Shown here in pieces: positions 54,806 to 64,000 of a DNA stretch of 64,000 bases. The stretch lies in assembly GCA_024180945.1 (NCBI GenBank), contig JAKSGN010000007.1, positions 1,860,001-1,924,000 of the forward strand, read 5' to 3'. The notes beneath the pieces are model-generated. The model searched no databases. It was given only the letters and a program-made list of their open reading frames with translations, and was not told the origin of the DNA. A program made the translations under genes and the position numbers. Source of the DNA: Macrophomina tecta. Its lineage: Eukaryota > Ascomycota > Dothideomycetes > Botryosphaeriales > Botryosphaeriaceae. The first letter of the stretch is position 1; each line of letters starts with the position of its first letter.

Positions 54806-57800
54806 ACGGCCTGTTCAACTGCGATGAGAACGAGAGTGTCTTTTGAAGGAATTCTTTAGCGATGGAGGAATCATGTCGGAGCTTTGAGGGCCTTTCCATT
54901 TGAAGCGGAGGGCCAAGCATTGCATATCATAGATTGGATTTTCTCCTTGTCACCAACGCCTTTTTCTCCTTCACCTGTACATATGAGAATTGCATGCAAA
55001 TAAAATGTATACAACAAAGAGCTGCGACACTTTTCGACCGACTGAGTGTGCGTATGTGTGCTGTCGAACGCTGATCACCGGTGTGGGCATGCCCTCGGGG
55101 ATCGACAGGGTGAACGATCACCGTTCCGAGGGGATTTTGCGCTGACCGCTAGAATAGGATTCATGGGTCTGTACCCTTGCTATTTCGGTTCGCTCATATG
55201 TCATCAGGTCGCGACTGAGATTCGCGGAGGACTGAGTCGGCGTTTGTCGTATTCGGTTTGGCAGGCTGCAAATCTCGCCATACACCGTCACAGTCAACCA
55301 CAGACTTAGTAGAGATCGTAACCCTATATTATGGTCCAATAACCATCCTACTATGCCTCTGGCATTTGGCTCTGCCGCTTCATAGCTATTGCCTTTGCAA
55401 ACTTGAAGTGTGCCCACACCCCGTCGGCCCCGCACGGACGGCCAAGCTTCGCAAGCTCTACGTACGGCGTGCAACGCCCGTTCACCTCGGGCGTCACGGA
55501 CGTCATATTGATTCCCAGAACTCCGAAAAGGCGGCCTGCCAAGTACATCGTGTTCGGTCCCGTCAGTTTCTCTTAGACATGGGAAATAGTCGGACGCCAG
55601 TATGTACTCAACGTCCGTGAGCGAGTCAAGTACGAGAAAAGGAGCCGCCCTATGTCGTCCGTCCATGGGAAAAACCTACTAGTGGCCGGTGATTATCTGG
55701 TACATATGCAGCGTCGCACTTTATTGGGCTGCTGTAGCTCACTGTGCTATGGCTATTTGATTTTGTCGGTTTCGACTAATTGATTTGATCATAGTGTATT
55801 CTGATACTCCGAAAAGATGTACCCTACGATCGCCGCAAAGACAGGCCTTGCAGTGAAGCCTGGTAAATTAGGGAATATGATCTCCATACATATGCTCGTA
55901 AGCAGCAAATTTTCTTACTTATTACCCTTCAACATTACTTTCTTCAAATAGATCTGCGTTCGCCACACACGCTACTGTAGACGCGGCGACACCTTGTTGT
56001 CCATATTTGTTCCTAGATCACGCTAGTACTGAGCGAATTGGCCACACAAGTGTGAGACGACGCTGGAATTTTCGCATATTTTGCAACCAGTTTTTGCCGC
56101 GCGAACGAGGGCATATTTCTCACGAGCGGAAAGTTACTCGCATTTTGGATGTGCCATGACTGCCTTGATCAGTTTCACGGGTCTGTTAGTGGTCACCTTA
56201 CCCAATTGCGCGGCTACATACGTGACATCGAATCGTTTGCCAAATTTGTGGGGCGCTGGAATTTCCGCATCAGTTCCACCGAAATCACAATTTGTACGCA
56301 GGGGCTTTGGAGGATGTTGATGATGCAAGCCAAGGGTGAGGGTCAGCACGCCTCTGAGGCCGACCAACGGTCAAGGCAAAGGCCTCGTGCACTGCAGCGA
56401 GAAATGTGGTCGACGATGTCATCATCCTTTGCAGGACTGTCAAAATCCATGAATTTATCGAGAGAAGGTGGCGAAGGGAGCGCGGATGGTTCTTAGTGGA
56501 TGCTTAGTTGCCGTGGATCAGAGGCTCTTACAGGGTCCAGGTGTCCTGGCTCCCTGTCTTCCCGGACTCTATCTCAACACCACATCTTATTATGGTCGCA
56601 CCTATCCCGTCCGTCGGCAACCATGGCATTCACCCAGAATTAAGTTGGTTGAAATCTGAGGCATAGGTCTGTCGCCGGAGCCAATTCTCGAGATGCTGCC
56701 CTTCCTCCTTCATCAACTCGCGGCCCTCTGCAAATGCACGCTGTGTGTACAGCACACTGCACGACGCTCAAGTGCATAGACAAACCTGCTTGGTTTATCG
56801 ACTCGTCTAGTGCTACTGGTTCGTGGTAGCTGCACAACAAAATATCAGAGGCGAACTTCCCGCTGCCAAATCCAAGCATAGATTGCGGTCAGTGCCACTC
56901 ACGGCGAGCACGATACTGCTGCCATCATTGCCGCTACTTCCATAGCCACCAGTGCTTTCCTATCTAAAGCTACGCGGCTCGTCGCTTGCTTTCTCTTTTC
57001 CTGGCTTAGCTCCAGAGGCTCGATAGATGCGTCGCGCTGTGGAGTCCTGGCATTCTGCCAGTCTACGGAGATTACCGCCCACGCCTACGTCATACGATGA
57101 GTGCTGCTGTGGCCAGTCATCTCGAAAGGTTCCTGGATCGCCCTCATCCCAACAACGTGGACGTATATGCGGCCGTCGGCCGGACACTTCCTTCCATAGC
57201 GTTTCTCGAGGCCCACATTCTTGGAAGCAAGGAGAAAACTACGAGTGCCGAAAATAGTCCTGAAGACACGGGCTGGATGGGAGGCCGGCTCAAGGTCCCG
57301 AGCAGTGGTCAAAATCTAGGTTGTTTGCCTATGGCTTCTCCGGGCGTACACCAATTCGGACACGCCGGCACTACACTCTCATTTGTTTGGTCTTCCCAAG
57401 ATATCAAATCACTCCCTTGACACAGCTCAGCCAGCTATCCCTCTGCCAAATCAGATATCTCGGATCTTGAAGGAGGAATTCAAGTGCATTTGCGCCTCTC
57501 CCGCCCTCTATACCTCTTCAGGCAAGAATCTCGCTGTTAGGTGTATGTGAGTAGCATAAGTCGTAGATACTCTCGCGTGCCCCAAGCACTGGCCAGAGTA
57601 CATTCTCGGATATCTGTGGGTCTTGGCCGGACCTAAGCCATTAGCTTGACGGTTAGGTTGTGGTTGATGTCCGCAAACGGAAATAGAAGTCTGCATTCGG
57701 CCACAAGCTCTCCCTGAGTTCCCTACTTGAAGAAAATCCAACGCCATGGCATACTCAATGTACGAAAGGGGACGCTATGGAACGCACAGCGGCGCCCGGA

Positions 57801-58075
57801 GGCATGCATCAACGTGGAGCATGTCTTCCACGTTGCTGGGATGCCATAGATCCGCATCTGGACCGAGGAACCCTGAGCCGCGCAGCATCCCGCTCGTATC
57901 GCCGAAGGCATCCTCCGCACCGTTGTAGCCCACACTACCGAAATGGGAGTCTGGACTTTCCGAAGTTTTCGGACATCAACACATCGTCGCAAGCTGTATA
58001 ATAAGATGGTAAGCTGCACCTCCAGAAATCAACACTCAGTCCACCACACTCTCATCCCTTCAATCCTTCTCCATC
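54806..58075. other. 3.3-kb gene-poor region
   Basis: Open frames of up to 182 codons (55118-55666, minus) occur without motifs, and neighbouring frames on both strands are equally long. A decayed gene could lie around 57700-57950 on the minus strand (HFGSVGYNGAEDAFGDTSGM, followed by stops), but I cannot name it. A TATAATA word at 57997-58003 may serve the protease gene. Confidence 0.45.
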
Positions 58076-59503
58076 ATGCATACCTCAACCGCGATCATCG
58101 CAGCTCTATCTGCGTTTTCCTTTTCGCCTGCGGAGTCCAAGCCCATTGAGGGCCGCGCCGGTCAGGGCTTCAGCCTTCAGGAGCAAGTGTACGGCAAGCG
58201 CCTGAAGAATGGACCCATCGCCCTCGGCAACCTCTACAAGAAGATTGGTGTGGAGATGCCCAGCGAAGTTTTGGATGCCTTTGCTGCTGCAACAGAATCG
58301 CAAGCCCCAGCGAATGTCAACAAGAGAGCGACGTCAGCCCCTGCGGCAAAGCCTAAGCCCACCAGCGCGAAGACCTCTTCGACCATTCGCACCTCTAGTA
58401 CTTGGTCTACTATCTCATCGTCTGCTCGTGCCTCAAGCACCCTGTCCTCTTCAACTGCGACGTCCAGATCCTCGTCGGTTGCCTCTAGCTCTTCTTCCTC
58501 TGTCGGGACCAAGACTGCATCCACCACCGCCACCCCAGTCAACCAGTTCGACACGGCATACATGATTCCCATCACCCTTGGCGGCAGCACCGTGATGGTA
58601 AACCTTGACACTGGCTCTTCAGACCTCTGGGCTTTCTCCAACATGCAGCCCAGCAGCCAGAGTACCGGCCACAACCTCTACGCTCCCAACCAGGCCAACA
58701 TCATGCAGGGCTACTCGTGGAGCGTGTCCTACCTTGACGGTAGCACCGCTGGTGGCCTTGTATACAAGGACACCGTCACCCTTGGCGGTGCTACCTTCTC
58801 CAACATCTCCATCGAAGCCGCTCAGTCTGCGTCCGATGCTTTCGTGACCGCTTCTTATGACGGCATGCTTGGGCTGGCCTTTGACAGCCTCAACACCGTC
58901 ACGCCCGTGCAGCAGAAGACGCTCTTCAGCAGCATCATGAACCAGCTCCCTAGCAAGCTCTTTACTGCCCAGCTCAAGCATAATGCACCCGGCTCCTATA
59001 ACTTCGGGTACATCGACAACACGCAGTACACGGGCAGCATCACCTATTCCAATGTCGACACCAGCAACGGGTGGTGGCAGACCTCTTTCCAAGGCTACAG
59101 CATCGGCAGCGGCTCAGCTGTCGCGCAGACCTTCTCTGGCGTGGTCGACACGGGCACCACGCTGATGGTACTCCCCTCGAACATCGTGTCCGCCTACTAT
59201 GATGGTGTCGTCAACGCAACCTACTCGAGCGACTACGCGGCGTGGATCTACCCGTGCACGGCTACGCTGCCCAACTTCAACCTGATCGTCAATGGCGCCG
59301 TCGCCACCGTGCCCGGCACCATGATGACCTACGGTCCCATCGACTACGTCGGCAACTGCTATGGCGGCCTGCAGCAGAACGATAACATCAATGTTGCCAT
59401 CCTCGGCGACATCTTCATCAAGAGCCAATTCATCGTCTTCGACCAGGGCACCACCCCTCCTCGCGTTGGCTTTGCAAGGCAGGCTGGTCTCAGCTACTCC
59501 TAA
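58076..59503 (+). CDS. secreted aspartic protease, peptidase family A1
   Basis: An intronless 475-residue protein with signal peptide MHTSTAIIAALSAFSFSPAE. A propeptide (residues about 22-85) ends at NVNKRATS, a Kex2-like Lys-Arg. A Ser/Thr-rich stretch (about 90-155) then precedes the catalytic domain. The two active-site motifs are NLDTGSSDLWAF (Asp about 178) and GVVDTGTTLMVL (Asp about 358). Flap-type sequence YLDGSTAGG, DGMLGLAFDSLN and the C-terminal ILGDIFIKSQFIVFDQG complete the pepsin fold. Two Cys (YPCTA and GNCYGG) can form the usual disulfide. It is a penicillopepsin/endothiapepsin-like extracellular acid protease. The long Ser/Thr segment after the Kex2 site is unusual and may be O-glycosylated or removed by a second cut. 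Confidence 0.92.
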   Translation: MHTSTAIIAALSAFSFSPAESKPIEGRAGQGFSLQEQVYGKRLKNGPIALGNLYKKIGVEMPSEVLDAFAAATESQAPANVNKRATSAPAAKPKPTSAKTSSTIRTSSTWSTISSSARASSTLSSSTATSRSSSVASSSSSSVGTKTASTTATPVNQFDTAYMIPITLGGSTVMVNLDTGSSDLWAFSNMQPSSQSTGHNLYAPNQANIMQGYSWSVSYLDGSTAGGLVYKDTVTLGGATFSNISIEAAQSASDAFVTASYDGMLGLAFDSLNTVTPVQQKTLFSSIMNQLPSKLFTAQLKHNAPGSYNFGYIDNTQYTGSITYSNVDTSNGWWQTSFQGYSIGSGSAVAQTFSGVVDTGTTLMVLPSNIVSAYYDGVVNATYSSDYAAWIYPCTATLPNFNLIVNGAVATVPGTMMTYGPIDYVGNCYGGLQQNDNINVAILGDIFIKSQFIVFDQGTTPPRVGFARQAGLSYS

Positions 59504-60749
59504 ATTTTTCTTTCCTTCCAACTTTGTTACGGCCGCCTCTGGTTACGACGAACTCTATGACACTCCTTGGCGGATGCGATAAGGCGCTCCGAATCATGAC
59601 GTTACGACCCGATATCACATTCATTTTATCTGATGGAACGAATACCTCTCTGGTCACTCTCCCTGTGGGATGACGGGCTTTGAAGTGTTCTCAATCACTG
59701 CTTGATGCACATTGATCAGTATGCACTATATAAACGTTATGCAATCTTCACAATACTCTATTTCTCTGCGAAACATGTGAGAGTGATATGTTGGCGAAAT
59801 GAATCAAGGTCCCTGTTTACTTAGAAGCTCGTCCAGAACCGGATAAGTGACATCGCAAATATAGGCCCAGCCTATTGGATAGGACTTACATGCCTTGCTG
59901 GTTTTGGAATAGGAACATGCAGATTTTGCGAAGACCTCAGATCTGCCCGTTGTAATTTTTTGCCTTCACGGTAAACCGCTTACTCTTGCGGCATGGAACC
60001 ATTAATTCTAGCATACGAAAATAAGCATCATTCCGCAATTCAACCATTGGTCGCATGAGCGCGCATAGAGAGTTGCAAGATATGAAACTCTACACCAGGA
60101 GACTACTCAAGCCCCCAACAAGAAATGTTGATGTGTTTTCCGCTGTTCATGAGACCGTACAAATGAAAGCCCATCTTTATGTCTGGTAGGAGTAACAGTG
60201 GCATACTTCCTTACGGGTTAGTCAGCCTACAAGACTTTCTCGAGATGAGTTTATCTCCTACATTAGCATATGAGAGGCCTCTGTAGCACGCCGCCTCAGA
60301 GTCATGGTCAGTTTCTGGCCTGTGCCTCCCTCTTTGGCTCATGAAAAGAGAAAACAACTCACTATCGGCGATCACATGGATGCCGCACGAAAGCGTCTCC
60401 ATACCGCAAGCGGAAGAGTGAAACAACAACTGAAAACACGCTGAGGATGAGGGAGAAGGCGCAGAGGCACTGGCGGAATTTCTCCCGTTGGTGTTCTGTC
60501 GTATAAGCAGTCTGCTGGGACGGACGGACCAGACATAAGGTTGACCCGAACCCTGGGGTCGGAGCAAAGTATATATATACGAAGGAAAGTAACACAAAAC
60601 CCGCCGCCGGAAAAGCCGCAGATCTCTACCGTTGACCCATTGTACATACATACCTTCCGCCAAGAGGAGGCACTTCCCGCTAAGTCTATCCGCTCGCGGT
60701 TCCACAAACATTCCACCACCACCCACCAGCCTGGCATCCACTTCCACCC
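59504..60749. other. convergent intergenic region
   Basis: 1.25 kb between the 3' ends of the protease and lyase genes. Open frames near 60211-60747 lack motifs. No gene is supported. Confidence 0.45.
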
Positions 60750-62351
60750 CTACGGCGTCGCCCTCCCTACCTGCCCTGCATTCTTCCGCACATATGCATC
60801 GACCTCGTTACCATCCTTAAACGCAACCGGCGTCTCCTGCTCCTCCAGCCCGTCACATCCAATCACGAACCCACCCTCGGCGAACTCGCCGTCCTCATTC
60901 TTGCTCTCCAGGAAATACGCCCACGTGTTCTTGGCATTCTTCGCAAGGTCGATAGGCCTGCCATTGAAAACGCTCTTCGGCAGGGACGACGCCGTCGCCG
61001 TCCCGTTCGCGCCATCCGCCGGCGAGCACAGCGTCGCGGGCAGGCCCGGCGTCGCAAGGTCCGAGAAGGAGAAGACGCGCGACGAATCGTCCGCATAGGT
61101 GCCCGTCTGGACAAACGCATTCGCCGCGACGTACACGGTGCTGGCGTTGTAGATGCCCATGTTGTACTGGAAGTCCGGCCTGTACGTGGTGGCATTGTCC
61201 GCGCGTCGAATGAGCCGCGAGGCGGCCGCGCTCCCGGCGACGCTGTCGTCCTCGAACAGCGGCGCGCGCTCGGCGTAGTTCTCGAAGACGTTGGCGACGA
61301 TGTAGAAGGTGCCGAAGCGCATCAGCGGGTTGCGCGACATGCTGTCGACGAAGCGGTTGCCGAAGACGGTGAACTTCATCTTGCCGATGTCGCGGTCCGC
61401 CTCCTTGTTGCCGCCGCCCCACAGCAGGCTCTTGTGGTGGTTGGCGACGATGTTGTGCGAGAAGGTGATGTCGTCGCTGCCGTCCTCCGCGTCAAACAAG
61501 CCGTCGTACCGGTCGACCTTCCACCCGCCCGCGAAGTCATCGGGCGCGACGGCGACGGGGCCGTCCTCGAAGATGTTGCCGTCGAGCCACGCGGTCGTCG
61601 TCGACACCATGGACACGGCGTCGTAACGCGCGTTCCAGCTGCTGGGGTAGGTTTCCGGCGACGGGAAGCAGTCACGCGGCGACGAAATGCGCAGGTTGCG
61701 CATGATGATGTTGGAGCGCGAGTTGAACCCGAGATTGACGCCATTCAGGTACGCGGACGAGTCCCAGCCGATAAGCGTAAGGTTGCTGGCCACGTCGATG
61801 GCTTCGTAGGACTTTTGCACATTTTGCACTTGGCCGCGCCAGCCCTGCGAGGTGGGTTAGCGTTGCTGTTATTTTGAAACCTTTCCGGGCACATGGAAGC
61901 TCACGTTCTGACGGCCGAGTAGATTGAGGAGCTCGGTGGCGTTCTGTCCGTCGAATAGCTGGCCCGCTTCGGAGGCAGCCTTAACCTGGCCCATGTAGGT
62001 CTCGTTGTAGCTCTGGATGTAGAGGGTAAAGTTGAACTTGGAGTTGTTGCTGCTGTCAATGTAGAATTGGCAATTGCCGGTCGTGGTCTCGTTGATTTCG
62101 TTGCCTTTGATCTCGCCCTTCACGTAAACTGTGCGGGGAGTCTCCATCTTTAGAACGGTCCGCAGATCAGGCATGTTGTCGACCAGGTAGGTATTGTTCG
62201 GCGTGGGGGTACCGCCACCTGTGGCGGCGGCACCGAAGCCGAATGGCTTACGATCAGGAAGGTCTGGCGCCGGGCCACTGTAGGGCTGAAGAGCATAGGA
62301 AAGTGAAGAAAAGGCCACTAGGGCCAGGGGAAGACAGGACGCCATCAGCAT
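60750..62351 (-). CDS. secreted pectate lyase-like protein, polysaccharide lyase family 1
   Basis: Exons 61905-62351 and 60750-61844 (60-nt intron, GCTAAC branch site) give 513 residues. The signal peptide is MLMASCLPLALVAFSSLSYA. The initiator could also be the Met two codons later. The parallel beta-helix shows FGFGAAATGGG, TVYVKGEIKGNE, SNLTLIGWDSSAYLNGVNLG, FNSRSNIIMRNLRISSPRDC, WNARYDAVSM, WLDGNIFEDG and DRYDGLFDAEDGSDDITFSH. HHKSLLWGGGNK and FTVFGNRFVDSMSRNPLMRF follow. These correspond to the PL1 calcium-site and arginine regions, with some departures from the canonical WIDH and vWiDHc motifs. PL1 enzymes cleave polygalacturonate or pectin by beta-elimination outside the cell. Long C-terminal segments after the helix are unusual, so the exact substrate is open. 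Confidence 0.88.
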
Positions 62352-64000
62352 GACAGGGAGAAAAAGAAACGAGTGTAAGGGAAAAAGAGAGACGCTTCCG
62401 GGGTCAATTGGGCTAAGGGACGGGCCGTGTAAATATGTTTCTGGGTGGAATTGGATATAGGAATATGAGTATGTTTCAGGCCACCGTATTGGCTGCCGTC
62501 GGCGCCTGGGCGGTTAATGTATCTGGCGGGCCGGACGCCCGCGGAGGAGATGATCATCGTCCGCTCCCCAGATTTCATCAAAGGCGCCGGAGAAACTGGT
62601 GACCTGCAGCTGAGACTGGAATTCAACGGAAAATCGCAGATCTGACTGATCTCGAGGCGCAGAATTCGATAACCTGGCCGAAATGCGCAAAAGCTAATCG
62701 CGCTTTTCAAGCGAGCATGGCTCGGTGTTGAGGTGACGGAAGATCTGCAGGGATGAGCGCCCAAGAAACGCTTGTTTCACCAGTCGCCCCGCCTCGTTTA
62801 TGCTCTTCACTGACGCCATGCTTCCTCCCTGATGCTTAAATACATACTGGAGGAGTAGAAAGATGCCTGGACATCCGGAGTTGGAAGGTGACTGGGCCCA
62901 TTCTACCAATTCACTTCGCCACTATCAACTGTCTACGACGTTTTGCCGTGTGCTTTGCCATTAACTCCTCTCAGTCTGCGCACAAGCGGGCGAAGCGTCC
63001 AAAGAGGCGGACTTGTTACCCAATCTCCACCATTCAAGTTTGTACGAGTACTCCAATAACTTCGGCGCGTGCAGGAAACCCTACCCGTTATTCTAAAATG
63101 ACCGCTTGTAGAGGTGTGAAAAGACCGCCAATAATTCTATTGGCGGCTGAAACGCGCCCACATTCGACCTCTCCTTCAACATTGTCTTTTTTTCGCGTGA
63201 TTTCCAGATCTGCTCCTTCCATCTGTGCACAGAATGTGGCAATCCCTTCCATGTCCCCACGTCCCCATGTCATAAATCTCGCCTCCCTCCTTGTCTCGCC
63301 TTCGACTCTCCCACCGCAATGGCATGAGCCGAATGCCTACGTCATTCGCATCTCTTCATCCGTTCGCAGGATGAAGTCATAGGGATAGTTCCACGCGGCT
63401 CCAACTTCAACAAGCAGTGCAGTCATCTGCTGATTATCAACGGCGAGCTCGACCATATGTTGAGAACGCATCCGAAAGTGTGAAGGGAGCCGTTCCAGCC
63501 TCATGGATACTGCAGCCAGCAGTAATGTGGACGCGGATCATGTTCGGTCTGTCTAGCTTGGCAGTGGCTTCCAGGGCATTTTCTGCGGCGTCGCGATTCA
63601 TTTCGTGAGTTTTGACGGAGAGCGCATAGGACCCAGTCAAACCACTTCACCAGAAACGCAACCATCTCGCATCATCCCTTTGCCCCCCCTCCCCTTCAAC
63701 GACGCCCTGCCCCATCCTCGACCGCTGCTGTCGCTGGTGGCGCGGCGAGCCGAGAAACCAGCGTCGATGACGCTATTCCTTCAACCGAGCCGCTCTCTCG
63801 CGCCTGCAGCGCCTCGTACTTGGCGGTGAATCGTTCAAGCATGCCGAGCCCACGACGCGCCAAGCGGTGACGACAGAGGAGGAATGGGGGTTGGAGAGAA
63901 TGCTGGGGGAGCAGACACCGAGGAGGGCAGGGGCGATATGGGGGAGATGCGACCGCATGAGGCGGGGAAAGAAGGGTTGCGGGAGCTTTTTGCTCGGGTT
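62352..64000. other. gene-poor end of the window
   Basis: Promoter side of the lyase gene followed by about 1.4 kb without a supported gene. Small frames near 62888-63382 and 63605-63958 show no motif. A gene beginning beyond 64000 cannot be excluded. Confidence 0.45.

Noticed and set aside
55118..55666. 182-codon minus frame in gene-poor DNA
   Set aside because: No recognised motif, and nothing shows that it is transcribed.

Overview
The window is nuclear DNA from a filamentous ascomycete (Pezizomycotina). The evidence is short GT-AG introns of about 50-150 nt with CTAAC/CTGAC-like branch sites, several single-copy fungal housekeeping genes, HET-domain remnants, and a retroelement decayed in the way repeat-induced point mutation (RIP) decays DNA. 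The secreted pectate lyase, rhamnosidase, hexosaminidase, aspartic protease and small cysteine-rich protein suggest a plant-associated fungus. Class Dothideomycetes is my guess; it is not demonstrated. All gene models are hand-spliced from the sequence without transcripts.

Layout. 1-1555: 3' part of an AT-rich, stop-riddled Ty1/Copia element with a probable 3' LTR, followed by a broken short-chain dehydrogenase fragment. 2826-18000: conserved core block with a dienelactone hydrolase, SSZ1 and RRP40 (head to head), SPC19 and ATP18 (head to head), a long GC-rich gene-free stretch, casein kinase 1 (ck-1a/HRR25 type) and RSM22. 18000-36700: accessory block with two HET-domain pseudogenes, an F-box/LRR gene, a secreted FAD oxidase, a repeat-rich GPI-type wall protein, a GH20 enzyme, a decayed membrane glycoprotein and a GT25 gene interrupted by one stop codon. 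37089-39526: a long Gemin2/SIP1-family gene. 40068-49956: a STAND-type N-domain/ankyrin gene, a GH78 rhamnosidase, an unrecognised membrane protein and an F-box-like/ankyrin gene. 52289-62351: a secretome stretch with a cysteine-rich small secreted protein, a secreted protein with a Kex2-like site, an aspartic protease and a PL1 lyase, separated by long gene-poor DNA.

How the genes fit together. The core block serves translation and RNA quality control (SSZ1, RRP40, RSM22), mitochondria (RSM22, ATP18), chromosome segregation (SPC19), splicing (Gemin2-like) and clock/growth signalling (CK1). The accessory part carries extracellular polysaccharide and protein degradation and probable self/non-self recognition genes, several of them dead. 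I found no tRNA, rRNA or CRISPR array, and no complete biosynthetic gene cluster.
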